NCBI GenBank assembly: GCA_030065915.1
Contig: JASJCQ010000011.1
Location: forward strand, 1 to 64,000
Direction of reading: 5' to 3'
Length of the DNA stretch: 64,000 bases
Source: Woeseiaceae bacterium
GTDB lineage: Bacteria > Pseudomonadota > Gammaproteobacteria > Steroidobacterales > Woeseiaceae
This document shows, piece by piece, positions 49,469 to 59,150 of the stretch. The stretch's first letter is position 1. Each line of letters starts with the position of its first letter. Under the pieces are notes generated by a model. It was not told where the DNA came from, did no database searches, and was given only the letters and a program-made list of their open reading frames with translations. A program made the position numbers and the translations under genes.

Positions 49469-50185
49469 CTAGTCGACGAGGGCGAAAGTCACGTTCACCG
49501 TCGCATTGAACGTCAGCTCGCCGGGGTTGTAAGACGCGGGCGCAGCCGCGCTTTCGGCGACGGAGAACAAGTTACCGCCCGCACGAGGCTGAAACGGCAC
49601 GGCGCTGCTGGCGTTAACCTTGATCGCATCTCCGAGGCTGGCGCCCAGCGTCGAGGCGAGGATCTCGGCGTTGCTTCTCGCGTTTAGCGCCGCCCGTTTC
49701 AGCGCCTCCCGATAGGCGGCCTCGCGGCCTGCGCTCTGCAACACGGGAGACGACACCTGGTTGACGCCGGCACTGACAGCGCCCTCGATCAGCTGCCCGA
49801 GTATCTCCAGTTCCTCGACGGTCACGCTGATCCGGCGCTCGGCGATGTAGCCGACGAACTCCTGCTGCTCTGTATTCCGGTTCCAGCGATACTCGGGACG
49901 CACGTTAGCGCCCGTCGTATCGATTTTGCTCCGGTCGATGCCAAGTTTGTCGGTGGCCTCGAGCAGCGCGTTTGTTTGCTCGGCGACACGGCTCTGCGCC
50001 TCACCGAGCTGCTTCGACCTGACTACGATACCCATATCCACCAGCGCACTGTCAGGCGTTGCCGACGCCGTGGCGTTACCGGACACGGAAACCGTTCTCT
50101 CGGTTTCAGGGTTCGCCCTGCCCTCATCTGCCACCGTGCATGCGCTTGCCACGAGAAGCGAACAAAGAATAATGACTCGTATCAT
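49469..50185 (-). CDS. SIMPL-domain (DUF541) exported protein
   Basis: 238 residues with an N-terminal export signal and a possible lipobox (VASAC, Cys16). The core TVSVSGNATASATPDSALVD start and the LGIDRSKIDTTGANVRPEY and ALKRAALNARSNAEILA stretches identify the SIMPL/DUF541 family (YggE-like), periplasmic proteins often linked to oxidative or envelope stress. It lies between the M48 protease and the esterase genes, all on the minus strand. Confidence 0.85.
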   Translation of the reverse strand: MIRVIILCSLLVASACTVADEGRANPETERTVSVSGNATASATPDSALVDMGIVVRSKQLGEAQSRVAEQTNALLEATDKLGIDRSKIDTTGANVRPEYRWNRNTEQQEFVGYIAERRISVTVEELEILGQLIEGAVSAGVNQVSSPVLQSAGREAAYREALKRAALNARSNAEILASTLGASLGDAIKVNASSAVPFQPRAGGNLFSVAESAAAPASYNPGELTFNATVNVTFALVD

Positions 50186-50302
50186 TTTGCTTGATCCTCA
50201 AAGATTGATTCGAAACGGCTCAGGCGATGTACCACGCTATTCGCGATGCGGCATCGCGCAATGAGCCCTTACTGTGTAAACGCACGGTCTTCGTCGCACG
50301 GG

Positions 50303-51829
50303 TCACTCGGCGACCTCGGCCCGGGTGATGCGCGCCGGGCAATTGCCGCCGGTGTATGGCCCCAGTCCCGTGTTGACACCGGCGATCTGCCCCGACGCGA
50401 TCGGACCTCGAATCCGCTGCAGGATGTCACGTGCGGTCCCGCCACTGCCGACGGTAACGGCGATCTCGATGTTCCTGACGGCAATCGGCGCATCGTTTCG
50501 AACCTGGACGATCAGGTTTCCGTTGTTGTCCGCCGAGCAGCCTCGCTTGATGTAGTTGCCGGGGTTGTCGGCCAGGTCCAGCCGGACCAGCCGTGTCGAC
50601 GCTGCCTTGCCGTATTCGCCGCGGTCGGATGACGCCACCGTCCGGAAGTGCTCGATCGCGCGGCCCCGGTTGCCCCGCTCCTCGGCGATTGTTCCCAGCA
50701 CGTAGTGCGCCGGCGCGGTCGGCAATAGCGAGTTGGCACGCTCGAGGTCGGCCACGGCCGCATCTTTCTGGCCGAGTTCGTTGCGGGCCAGACCGCGCTG
50801 CAGGTGGTAGTAGAAGAACTCGCTGCGACGTTCGATCGCGCGCGTGTAGTTCGTGACCGCCCAGTCGTAGTTCTTCTGCACGAGACGAACATCGCCCCTG
50901 AGGCTGTGGAAGTGCGCCTCACCGTTGAAGAGATTAATTGCCCCTTCGGCCTTGGCCACGGCTTCGTCGTAGCGCTTCTCGGCCAGCGCCTTGCGGCCTT
51001 CATCGTAGAGTTTATAAGCGGGCTCGAGCTGCCGCGTCCGCTTCAGGGCAGCCTCGTAGCGTTCGACGCCGAGTTCGCCGCCGGGCGGTAGCGTCGCGGC
51101 CGTTGCGACGTTTGCCTGCACGCGCTCACGCGATGGCGGGTGGCTCGCGAACAGGCCGGACAGCCAGTCCGTTCGCCTGCCTTCGCTCAGGCGGACGAAG
51201 GTCTCCTGCAGCTGGACTGCTCCGGAAGGGTCGTAGCCGGCGGCACGCATGTATTTCATGCCGTATTCGTCGGACTCAAGCTCGGCGCTGCGCCCGTAGC
51301 GTGCCAGGAACGCCTGAGAGCCCAGCGTCGCGCCGCCGATCGCGAGATCACCGTAATCGCTGTCGCTGGTTGCCACGGCCGTGCCCACGACGAGGATCTG
51401 CGTCAGCATGCCCCGCGTCATCTGCTGCGCCGAATGCCTGGCCGCAGCGTGCACGATCTCGTGGCCCAGCACGGCGGCGAGCTCGGCTTCCGAGTTCATC
51501 TCGGTCAGCAGTCCGCGGTTGATGGCAATCTTGCCGCCTGGCAGTGCCCACGCATTGGGTATGGAATTGTTCAGCACGACGAACTCGTAGGGCAGCGGAT
51601 TGTCGCTGTAGGCGGCGATCTTCTGCCCGACGCGACTGACATAGGCGTTTAACGCGGGGTCGACGTCATAGACCCCGCCCTGCGATTGCTGAGACGGCAC
51701 GTAGGCCTGCTCGCCCATCTGCAGCTCCTGCTGCGGGCTTGCGAGGATCAGTTGGCGCTCGCCGGTGACGGGGTTAACCGAGCAACCCCACAGGAGAAAC
51801 AAAACGAGCAGCAGTGTAAAGTTGCGCAT
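50303..51829 (-). CDS. M48 metalloprotease with TPR-like tail, BepA-like
   Basis: 508 residues. The N-terminus has a lipobox-like LLWGC (Cys16). The zinc motif is HEIVH (His123, Glu124, His127) with SDEYG supplying a later Glu ligand, as in the M48 family. The C-terminal part (about 260-400) contains TPR-like helical repeats and ends in a small beta domain. BepA-type enzymes monitor outer-membrane assembly in the periplasm. The ATG at 51829 is preferred to 51838 since it heads the signal peptide. It is divergent from the HAD gene at 51915. Confidence 0.85.
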   Translation of the reverse strand: MRNFTLLLVLFLLWGCSVNPVTGERQLILASPQQELQMGEQAYVPSQQSQGGVYDVDPALNAYVSRVGQKIAAYSDNPLPYEFVVLNNSIPNAWALPGGKIAINRGLLTEMNSEAELAAVLGHEIVHAAARHSAQQMTRGMLTQILVVGTAVATSDSDYGDLAIGGATLGSQAFLARYGRSAELESDEYGMKYMRAAGYDPSGAVQLQETFVRLSEGRRTDWLSGLFASHPPSRERVQANVATAATLPPGGELGVERYEAALKRTRQLEPAYKLYDEGRKALAEKRYDEAVAKAEGAINLFNGEAHFHSLRGDVRLVQKNYDWAVTNYTRAIERRSEFFYYHLQRGLARNELGQKDAAVADLERANSLLPTAPAHYVLGTIAEERGNRGRAIEHFRTVASSDRGEYGKAASTRLVRLDLADNPGNYIKRGCSADNNGNLIVQVRNDAPIAVRNIEIAVTVGSGGTARDILQRIRGPIASGQIAGVNTGLGPYTGGNCPARITRAEVAE

Positions 51830-51914
51830 CGCACGCATCCGGATTCAGTCGAAGGGATTCGATTATACCGCCGGTCGGTTCAGCACGGATGTTAAGGATT
51901 ACCGAGAGGACATC

Positions 51915-52742
51915 ATGGAACTGATCGTATTCGATCTCGATGGAACGCTTTTGAATGAGCGCGGCAGGATCTCAGAGGGCACGGGCGATACGCTGGCGGC
52001 GCTCGCCGAGCGTGGCGTCGCGTATACCGTCGCGACGGGCCGCTCGCTGCACGCGTCGAGGAACATCCTGAGCGCGCACGCCTTCCACCTTCCGCACGTG
52101 TTGAAGAACGGCGTCATGATCTGGGACCCGCGGACCGACGAAGCCAGTTGGCAGAATTGCCTGACGCTCGACGAGATCGAGCACGTCATGACCGAGATGT
52201 TGAAGCAGAAGGTCTCGCCGTTCGTGTCGACGATCGAGCCGGGCGACCGCCACGGCATCTATCACCCGCCGATCCAGCATGCCATCGAGAAAGGCCTCGC
52301 CGACTATTACGCGAAAAGCGACGGCCTGCACGTCGCGCCGTTGTCGGAGCTGCCGGCGGACGCGGACATCGTCAGCATCAGCGCGATTGGCGCGTCTGCA
52401 TCCATCCGGCACGTGGAGACCGTGATCGGACCCGAGCCACACCTGCTCGCCTACGCCGCACCGGCGCTTGAAGGTGGCGACTGGCGCTGGATCGACATAC
52501 ATCACACCGACGCGAACAAGGGCGGTGCGGTCTTGAGTCTGAAGCGGCAGCTCGGCGCGTCTCGAGTCGTATGTTTCGGCGACGGGACCAACGACATCAG
52601 CATGTTCGAGGCAGCCGACGAGAGCTACGCGCCCGAAAACGCCGAACCAGAGGTCAAGAAGGCCGCTACGGCCATCATCGGGCATCACGACGAAGACGGT
52701 ATCGCGGAGTTCCTGCGCGAGCGTTTCGACCTGCCGGGCTAG
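51915..52742 (+). CDS. HAD-superfamily phosphatase, Cof type
   Basis: 275 residues. The HAD motif I is VFDLDGTLL (about 5-13), motif II is the TVATGRS threonine, a Lys lies in ANKGGAVL and motif IV is FGDGTNDISMF. The large C2 cap places it in the Cof/IIB group, which dephosphorylates sugar phosphates, nucleotides or flavin precursors. The start at 51915 follows GAGAGG by 5 bases; the open frame upstream to 51765 overlaps the divergent M48 gene and is not used. Confidence 0.88.
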   Translation: MELIVFDLDGTLLNERGRISEGTGDTLAALAERGVAYTVATGRSLHASRNILSAHAFHLPHVLKNGVMIWDPRTDEASWQNCLTLDEIEHVMTEMLKQKVSPFVSTIEPGDRHGIYHPPIQHAIEKGLADYYAKSDGLHVAPLSELPADADIVSISAIGASASIRHVETVIGPEPHLLAYAAPALEGGDWRWIDIHHTDANKGGAVLSLKRQLGASRVVCFGDGTNDISMFEAADESYAPENAEPEVKKAATAIIGHHDEDGIAEFLRERFDLPG

Positions 52743-52750
52743 CGCGGCAA

Positions 52751-55700
52751 TCAGTCAGGTTGCGTTCTAAGCCGCGACGTGCGCCACAGCAGGAACAGCG
52801 CCGGGACCACCATCAGCGTCAGTATTGTTGCGCTGACCATACCGCCCACCATTGGCGCGGCAATCCTGCGCATGACCTCGGAGCCGGTCCCGGTGCCGAG
52901 CATGATGGGCAGCAGTCCGGCGATCGTCGCCGTAACCGTCATCATGATCGGTCGCACGCGTAGCAGCGCGCCCTCAGTGACGGCCGCCTCGACGTCGGCC
53001 CTTCGCAAGCTCACGCCCTGCGCCGCCGCCTGTTCGCGTCGTCGCTGGATCGCCTGGTTCAGGTAGATGAGCATGACAACGCCGATCTCCACGGCGACAC
53101 CCGCAAGCGCTATGAAACCGACGCCGACCGCAACGGACAGCTGGTAGTCGAGCAAGTACAGCAGCCAGACCCCGCCGATCAGTGCGAGTGGCAGCGTGCC
53201 CAGGATAATTGCGACCTCCAGCAGACGCCGGAAGCTGAAGTAGAGCAGCAGCACTATGATCGACAGCGTCAGCGGCCCGATCACCGTCAGGCGTTCCTTG
53301 GCCCGGACCATGTACTCATACTGGCCCGACCAGCTGATCGAGTAGCCGGCGGGCAACTCGACGTCGCGCGCGACGACTCGCTGCGCCTCAGCAACGTAGG
53401 TGCCGATGTCCCGGTCTGCGATGTCCACGTACACCCAGCCGTTCGGCCGCGCGTTCTCACTCTTGATGACCGGCGGACCGCCCTCGACGCGGACGTCGGC
53501 CACATCGGCCAGCGCGATGTGCGCGCCAGCCGGCGTGACGAGCGGCAGCAATCGGAGCCGCTGGACGGAGTCACGCACCCGTTGCGGGTAGCGAACGTTG
53601 ACCGGGTAGCGCTCGAGACCTTCGATGGACTCCGTGACATTCATGCCCCCGACGGCGGTGCGCACAATGGTCTGGATGTCTTCGATGTTCAGCCCGAACC
53701 TGGAGGCGCTGACGCGATCGATGTCGACGATGACGTAGCGCCCACCGGCAACGCGCTCGGAATAAGCCGACGCGGTGCCGTCGACGCCCTCGAGCGCCTG
53801 TTCGATCCGCTGCCCGATCTGCTCGATGACGTCGAGATCGGCGCCGGAAATCTTGATACCGACCGGCGTCTTGATTCCGGTTGCGAGCATATCGATACGG
53901 GTTTTGATCGGCATTACCCAGGCATTGGTCAGGCCCGTGTACTGCACGGTCCTGTCGAGTTCGGTCCGAAGACTCTCGGGCGTCACGCCCTCGCGCCATT
54001 CACTGCGCGGTTTGAACTGGATGACCGTCTCGATCATCGTCAGCGGCGCAGGGTCGGTCGCCGTCTGCGCGCGCCCTATCTTGCCGAACACTCGAGAGAC
54101 TTCGGGGATGCTGGCGATCATCTTGTCGGTGTGCTGCAGGATCTCGCGGGCCTTGTCGACGGAAAGCCCTGGGTAGGTCGTCGGCATATACATCAGGTCA
54201 CCCTCGTCCAGCGACGGCATGAACTCCGAACCGATTCGAGTGAGCGGCCACAGTCCGATCACGGTGATCACGACCGCCATCGCAAGCGTCGCGCGCGGAT
54301 GGCGTATGACCCGCCGAATTACGGGACCGTAAGCGGCGATCAGGACACGGCTCACCGGGTTGCGACTCTCGGGCAACGCCCTGCCCCGGATGAAGTAACC
54401 CATCAGGACCGGAACCAGCGTCACGGCGATGCCTGCCGCAGCCGCCATCGCGTAAGTTTTCGTGAACGCCAGCGGTGCGAACAGCCGCCCCTCCTGGGCC
54501 TCGAGTGCGAATACGGGCAGGAAACTCAGGGCGATGATCAGCAGCGAGAAGAAGATTGGCGGGCCGACCTCCTCGGCCGCCTCCGAGACGACCTGCCAGC
54601 GATTTCTGTCATCGAGCGGCGTCGACTCGTTGCGCTTGTGCACATTCTCAATCATGACGATCGCCGCATCGACCATCGCGCCGATGGCGATCGCGATGCC
54701 GCCCAGGGACATAATGTTTGCGTTGATGCCCTGCAGCCGCATGACGATGAATGCCGCGAGGATGCCGAGCGGCAGCGTGATTACGACGACCGCTGCGGAG
54801 CGCAGGTGCAGGAGGAACACGGCACACACGAGCGCTACAACGATGAGCTCCTTGATCAGCGTATCGGTCAGCGTCGCGATCGCCCGGTCGATCAGTCCCG
54901 ATCGATCGTAAGTCGGAACAATCTCAACGCCTTCCGGCAGACTTCGCTGCAGTTCTGCCAATCGCTGCTTGACGCCGTCGATGGTCTCCAGTGCGTTCTC
55001 TCCCCATCGCATGACAACGATGCCGCCGACGACCTCGCCTTCACCGTCGAGATCCGCTATGCCCCGGCGCATCTGCGGGCCTAGTCGCAACAGCGCGATA
55101 TCCGACAACAGGATGGGCGTTCCCTGGTCATTGACGCCGACCGGGACCGACGACAGGTCGTCGAGGCCGGAGATGTAGCCCGTTGCACGCACCATGTATT
55201 CGGCTTCACCCATCTCGATGACCGAACCGCCCGCCTCCTGGTTTGCGGCGCGTATCGCGGCAGTCACTTTAGATAGCGGTATGCCGAAGGCGCGCAAGCG
55301 CTCCGGATCGACAACGACCTGGTACTGCTGGACCATGCCGCCGACAGTCGCAACTTCGGCGACGCCCGGCACGGTCTGTAATTCATATTTAAGGAACCAG
55401 TTCTGCAGGCTCGTCAGCTCGGCGAGGTCGCGCTGGCCGGTGCGATCGACCAGCGCATACTCATAGACCCAGCCGACGCCCGTCGCGTCGGGCCCGAGTT
55501 CCGGTGCCGCCCCGGCCGGGAGCTGGCTCGATACCTGGCTCAGGTACTCGAGCACGCGGGAACGAGCCCAGTAAATGTCTGTGCCGTCCTCGAAGATCAC
55601 GTAAACGAAGGAGTCTCCGAAGAACGAGTAGCCCCTGACGGTCACAGCCTTGGGCACAGACAGCATTGCCGTCGTCAGGGGATACGTGACCTGCTGCTCG

Positions 55701-55882
55701 ACGACCTGCGGTGCCTGGCCCGGAAACTTCGTCTTGATGATGACCTGTACATCGGACAGGTCGGGCAGTGCGTCGACGGGCGTCTCACGAACAGAGTAGA
55801 GCCCGCCGACCGCGACGAAGATCGCCAGCAACAACACCAGCACGCGGTTGCGTATCGACCATCGGATGATCGCGGCGATCAT
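52751..55882 (-). CDS. cusA: Heavy-metal RND efflux pump, CusA type
   Basis: 1043 residues with the RND topology of 12 TM helices and two large periplasmic loops. VDALPDLSDVQVIIKTKFPGQAP near the N-terminus and the Met-rich TNAWVMPIKTRIDMLATGIK segment are hallmarks of Cu(I)/Ag(I) pumps. TM4 carries the proton-relay Asp (AMVDAAIVMIENVHK). It exports copper or silver from the periplasm or cytoplasm through an adaptor and an outer-membrane channel. It overlaps the adaptor gene by 4 bases (ATGA). Confidence 0.92.
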   Translation of the reverse strand: MIAAIIRWSIRNRVLVLLLAIFVAVGGLYSVRETPVDALPDLSDVQVIIKTKFPGQAPQVVEQQVTYPLTTAMLSVPKAVTVRGYSFFGDSFVYVIFEDGTDIYWARSRVLEYLSQVSSQLPAGAAPELGPDATGVGWVYEYALVDRTGQRDLAELTSLQNWFLKYELQTVPGVAEVATVGGMVQQYQVVVDPERLRAFGIPLSKVTAAIRAANQEAGGSVIEMGEAEYMVRATGYISGLDDLSSVPVGVNDQGTPILLSDIALLRLGPQMRRGIADLDGEGEVVGGIVVMRWGENALETIDGVKQRLAELQRSLPEGVEIVPTYDRSGLIDRAIATLTDTLIKELIVVALVCAVFLLHLRSAAVVVITLPLGILAAFIVMRLQGINANIMSLGGIAIAIGAMVDAAIVMIENVHKRNESTPLDDRNRWQVVSEAAEEVGPPIFFSLLIIALSFLPVFALEAQEGRLFAPLAFTKTYAMAAAAGIAVTLVPVLMGYFIRGRALPESRNPVSRVLIAAYGPVIRRVIRHPRATLAMAVVITVIGLWPLTRIGSEFMPSLDEGDLMYMPTTYPGLSVDKAREILQHTDKMIASIPEVSRVFGKIGRAQTATDPAPLTMIETVIQFKPRSEWREGVTPESLRTELDRTVQYTGLTNAWVMPIKTRIDMLATGIKTPVGIKISGADLDVIEQIGQRIEQALEGVDGTASAYSERVAGGRYVIVDIDRVSASRFGLNIEDIQTIVRTAVGGMNVTESIEGLERYPVNVRYPQRVRDSVQRLRLLPLVTPAGAHIALADVADVRVEGGPPVIKSENARPNGWVYVDIADRDIGTYVAEAQRVVARDVELPAGYSISWSGQYEYMVRAKERLTVIGPLTLSIIVLLLYFSFRRLLEVAIILGTLPLALIGGVWLLYLLDYQLSVAVGVGFIALAGVAVEIGVVMLIYLNQAIQRRREQAAAQGVSLRRADVEAAVTEGALLRVRPIMMTVTATIAGLLPIMLGTGTGSEVMRRIAAPMVGGMVSATILTLMVVPALFLLWRTSRLRTQPD

Positions 55883-57141
55883 TTCGGCGCGTCCAACTCT
55901 TGATCGTGCATGTGCTGGTGGCTGCCGTGATCGTCACTTGCCGACATGCGGTCGAACGCCATTGCCCTGTTCGACTCCGAGTCGATCAGGAACTGTGCCG
56001 ACGTCACAACCTGCTCGCCGGCTTCGAGACCGGCACGAATCGCAATCCTGTCCCCGGACTCGATGCCAACGCGAACGGCTCGGGATTTGAATCGGCCGCT
56101 GCCGATGTCAATGACGACCCGGTTCTCGTCACCACCCCGAACGACAGCCTCGCGGGGAACGTGCACGACCGGACCTGTCGGGCGACCGTCAATGCGGACA
56201 CGCGCGAACATGTTCGGCAGCAGGCCGGCTCCCGGGTTTTCGAAGCGCAGGCGCACGCGTAGCGTGCGACTCTGACGATCAAGCTCGGGATAGACGTAGT
56301 CGACCTCACCGACGATCTCGGTGCCGGGCCGATAGTCGAGTGTCACGCGTGCCGCCTGGCCCGGCGCGACCCACGCCGCCTGCCGTTCAAAAACCTCGGC
56401 GTAGACCCAGACCGTGTCGAGGTTTGCGATCGACAGAACCTCGGTTTCAGGCTTGACGAACATGCCCTCTCTTACACCCAGGTGATTGACGATGCCGCTT
56501 CGATCGGCCGTGACGCTGACCCTTTGCTGCACGACACGCTCTCTCGCAAGAGTCCTAACGGCGGCGGGGGCCATGCCCAGCGCGACGAGGCGTTCCTCCG
56601 ACGCGGTTTTGAGCGCGGCATTGTTACTTCTTAGCGCGGACAGGTACTCCTGCTGTGCGTTGACCAACGCCGGCGAATACAGCTCGAACAACAGCTGGCC
56701 TGCCTCGACCGAGTCGCCACTGGATGTGATCGCGAGATTCTCGATCCAGCCCTCCACTCGCGTGTGCACGTGCTGCACCGTTTCCTCGTCGTAGTTTACG
56801 TAGCCAACAGTATCTATCCTTCGCGGCAGCGAACTCCGCTCGGCTGTGGCGGTTCTTACGCCGAGATTGTTGACGACGACGGGGTCAATCGTGACGACAC
56901 CAGACTCCGAATCGACCTCTCCCGCGTAGACCGGCACCAGGTCCATGCCCATCGGGGACTTGCCGGGTTCGTCGCGCCGAAAATTCGGGTCCATCGGAGC
57001 GACCCAGTACAGGATCTCCTGACGCTCCGCTACCGAAGATTCGACTGACGCCTGATGATCGTCGATGGAAAGACGGCCCAGGAAGACGCCGACCGCACCA
57101 GCGACTAAGACGGCGAGGATGATGCTCGTTGACTTGTTCAT
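55879..57141 (-). CDS. cusB: Periplasmic adaptor (membrane fusion) protein, CusB type
   Basis: 420 residues with an N-terminal anchor (about 8-25). A heavy-metal-binding segment WVAPMDPNFRRDEPGKSPMGMDLVPVY is typical of CusB adaptors. Barrel-sandwich and helical-hairpin regions follow, and the C-terminus is His/Met-rich (DHGSHQHMHDQE). It links the RND pump to the outer-membrane channel and hands Cu(I)/Ag(I) to CusA. It overlaps cusA by 4 bases and follows the TolC-like gene by 2. Confidence 0.9.
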   Translation of the reverse strand: MNKSTSIILAVLVAGAVGVFLGRLSIDDHQASVESSVAERQEILYWVAPMDPNFRRDEPGKSPMGMDLVPVYAGEVDSESGVVTIDPVVVNNLGVRTATAERSSLPRRIDTVGYVNYDEETVQHVHTRVEGWIENLAITSSGDSVEAGQLLFELYSPALVNAQQEYLSALRSNNAALKTASEERLVALGMAPAAVRTLARERVVQQRVSVTADRSGIVNHLGVREGMFVKPETEVLSIANLDTVWVYAEVFERQAAWVAPGQAARVTLDYRPGTEIVGEVDYVYPELDRQSRTLRVRLRFENPGAGLLPNMFARVRIDGRPTGPVVHVPREAVVRGGDENRVVIDIGSGRFKSRAVRVGIESGDRIAIRAGLEAGEQVVTSAQFLIDSESNRAMAFDRMSASDDHGSHQHMHDQELDAPK

Positions 57142-57143
57142 GT

Positions 57144-58457
57144 TTATTCTCCTCCCAGGTTCGTTATTGATGCGCGGCTCCTGGCTCGCTCGACTTCGAG
57201 TCGAACGAACTCCACTCGTGTGTCGAGTTCGTCGATATACGCGCGCATAACGTCTGAAAAATCGGCGGTGTCGCTCTGGTACGCCAGCATCGCAGCCTCG
57301 GCACTGGCGCCCGACTGTTCGAGAATTCGGTTGCTGTAGAGTTCGAGGCGACGGCTCAGGTCAGTGAAGCGGGCGTGCTCTGAGGCGAGCGTCGAACGAA
57401 GCTGTCTACGCAGGTGCTCGCGTTCCGCCTGCTCGGCGCTCCGGTTGCTCACGGCTGCCAGCAGATCACTGTCCACGGAGCGTTTGCGGAAGAAAGGCAG
57501 GTCAACGGTTACCCCGAGCGTCACGAAATCCGAACGCGGATTGCCAGATGGCAACGAACCGTCCCGATAGCTGTAGCCAACATCCACGGCCCAGGACGGC
57601 TTTGACTTCTGCTCGGCAAGCTGCGTGGCAATATCCGCTGCCGCGACGCTGGCATCAGCGGCCTTCAGAGCCGGGTGAGCGGCGAGGTTTTCTTCGAGCT
57701 CCTTCAGCGATGGCAAGCTCTCGATCGCAGGCAGGGATGATGGTAACGAGCGGTAAGCGGCGTCATCGATCCACCGGGCTAGCCCAGCTCTAGCCTGTGC
57801 CTCTGCACGGCTGACGTCGATAAGCCGGTCGTCCAGCCGGCTCAGTTCGAGCTCGGAACGCAGGACGTCCTGCTGGCTCTTACGGCCGACGGAGTACAGG
57901 GATCGCGTCGTGTCGACAAGGTCCTCGAAGAACGGCCTTGAGGTAGTCAGCAGCTCTTCGACCCGGCTCCAATAGAACACATCCAGCCAGGCTTCGCTGA
58001 CCCACTGACCGACATCACGGCTTCGGGCATCGGCGCCCTGGTCGAGCGACAGCGCCTGCCGCTTGTGCAGTGCGGTGCTCAGCTCCCGTGTCTTGCCCCG
58101 CGGCATCGACTGGCGAAACGTGATGCCGGCATTGGTCATGCCTTCGGTTGAAAAGCCGCCGCTTTCGATGGGGAAATTATTGACGCCGGCTCGCAGCGTT
58201 GGGGCGGGCAGCTCGCCGACGGCAACAGCCGAGGCCTCCCGGGCGCGAGCGCGATCGCGCAGTGCGCGCTGGCCGGGCTCGGAGACCAACGCGATGTCCT
58301 GCGCCTCGCCGAGCGTGAGCACTGGGCCTTGCTGCGCGCGGCCGTGATCCGGGACGGCAATAGCTAACAGCGCGAGTAGCGTGAATGTCAGGCGACTGGC
58401 GCGAGCACCGTCGCATAATTTGAGGTCGGGTCTGGACCCGATGGATGCATACATCAT
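57144..58457 (-). CDS. TolC-family outer-membrane efflux protein
   Basis: 437 residues with a signal peptide (about 21-41 after a longer N-terminus; the first ATG may not be the true start). The LTLGEAQDIALVSEPGQ start and repeated long helices with SELELSRLDDRLIDVSRAEAQ are typical of the TolC/CusC channel. It forms the outer-membrane exit of the Cus-type pump. It is cotranscribed with the adaptor and pump genes. Confidence 0.88.
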   Translation of the reverse strand: MMYASIGSRPDLKLCDGARASRLTFTLLALLAIAVPDHGRAQQGPVLTLGEAQDIALVSEPGQRALRDRARAREASAVAVGELPAPTLRAGVNNFPIESGGFSTEGMTNAGITFRQSMPRGKTRELSTALHKRQALSLDQGADARSRDVGQWVSEAWLDVFYWSRVEELLTTSRPFFEDLVDTTRSLYSVGRKSQQDVLRSELELSRLDDRLIDVSRAEAQARAGLARWIDDAAYRSLPSSLPAIESLPSLKELEENLAAHPALKAADASVAAADIATQLAEQKSKPSWAVDVGYSYRDGSLPSGNPRSDFVTLGVTVDLPFFRKRSVDSDLLAAVSNRSAEQAEREHLRRQLRSTLASEHARFTDLSRRLELYSNRILEQSGASAEAAMLAYQSDTADFSDVMRAYIDELDTRVEFVRLEVERARSRASITNLGGE

Positions 58458-58507
58458 GAGAACTCCGAAACAGGAAACCGAAAGTGCGGTTTAGTTTTCG
58501 GAGCTCT

Positions 58508-58999
58508 CTAATCCCGATAGACGCAGTGCAGTGCGTGGAGCCGTACGGTGACGGCGAGTGATCCGGGCGGCCCGGTAGCGAGGCGTTCGCCCTTCGATCC
58601 GATCAGCGGATCTAAGCAGGCTGATTCCCAGGCAACCGGCGGCAGCGTACCGGCGTCCCTGTCGAGCTTCTTGGCGCCGTCGCTGGTGATGACGTCGTCC
58701 AGCGCACAACAGTCATCGTCTGACGTGCACGGGTGCCCGTCTGAGTCTGCACCGTGGATCGCGTGCGCCGCGGCGGGGGCAGGATGCTGCAGATCTGCAG
58801 CACCGCCGAGTCCCGACAGGTGCTCGTGATGCGCCGTTTTGGCTTTGGACGGACAGTCGGGAACGGGCCCCTGATCCGCGACACCGGCAGCCATCGTGCA
58901 CGGCAGCATCGCGAGGTTCAGCCACAGCAGCGAGACGAACGTCGTCAGTCGACGCGGCCGTCGTCTCAGCATTCTGCGGACTGTCAGTGAGCTGCCCAT
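58508..58999 (-). CDS. Cys/His-rich exported protein upstream of the cus operon
   Basis: 163 residues with an N-terminal hydrophobic segment after a basic run (RRRPRR). The mature part is rich in Cys and His (DCPSKAKTAHHEHLSG, HAIHGADSDGHPCTSDDDCC, HALHCVYRD), suggesting metal binding. The ATG at 58999 is chosen; an ATG at 59050 and one nine codons further in are alternatives, none with a clear ribosome-binding site. It is 50 bases upstream of the TolC-like gene, so it probably belongs to the Cus operon as a periplasmic copper-binding or regulatory protein. No family is recognised. Confidence 0.6.
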   Translation of the reverse strand: MGSSLTVRRMLRRRPRRLTTFVSLLWLNLAMLPCTMAAGVADQGPVPDCPSKAKTAHHEHLSGLGGAADLQHPAPAAAHAIHGADSDGHPCTSDDDCCALDDVITSDGAKKLDRDAGTLPPVAWESACLDPLIGSKGERLATGPPGSLAVTVRLHALHCVYRD

Positions 59000-59150
59000 C
59001 TCGGCAGTATTAAGCAATATCGCGAACGAATTCAAGGAACTGGCGCGCATCGGGCCGGCGCCCTAGAAGGTCGAACGACGAAAATCAACGGTGACATGCG
59101 GAGAAGGACGTCAGATACTGCGTCGCCCCTGATTCACATATTCGCTCTCC

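Noticed and set aside
53519-55084. 521-residue plus-strand open frame
   Set aside because: Antisense to cusA; its His/Arg/Asp-rich composition mirrors the codon bias of the real gene on the other strand.
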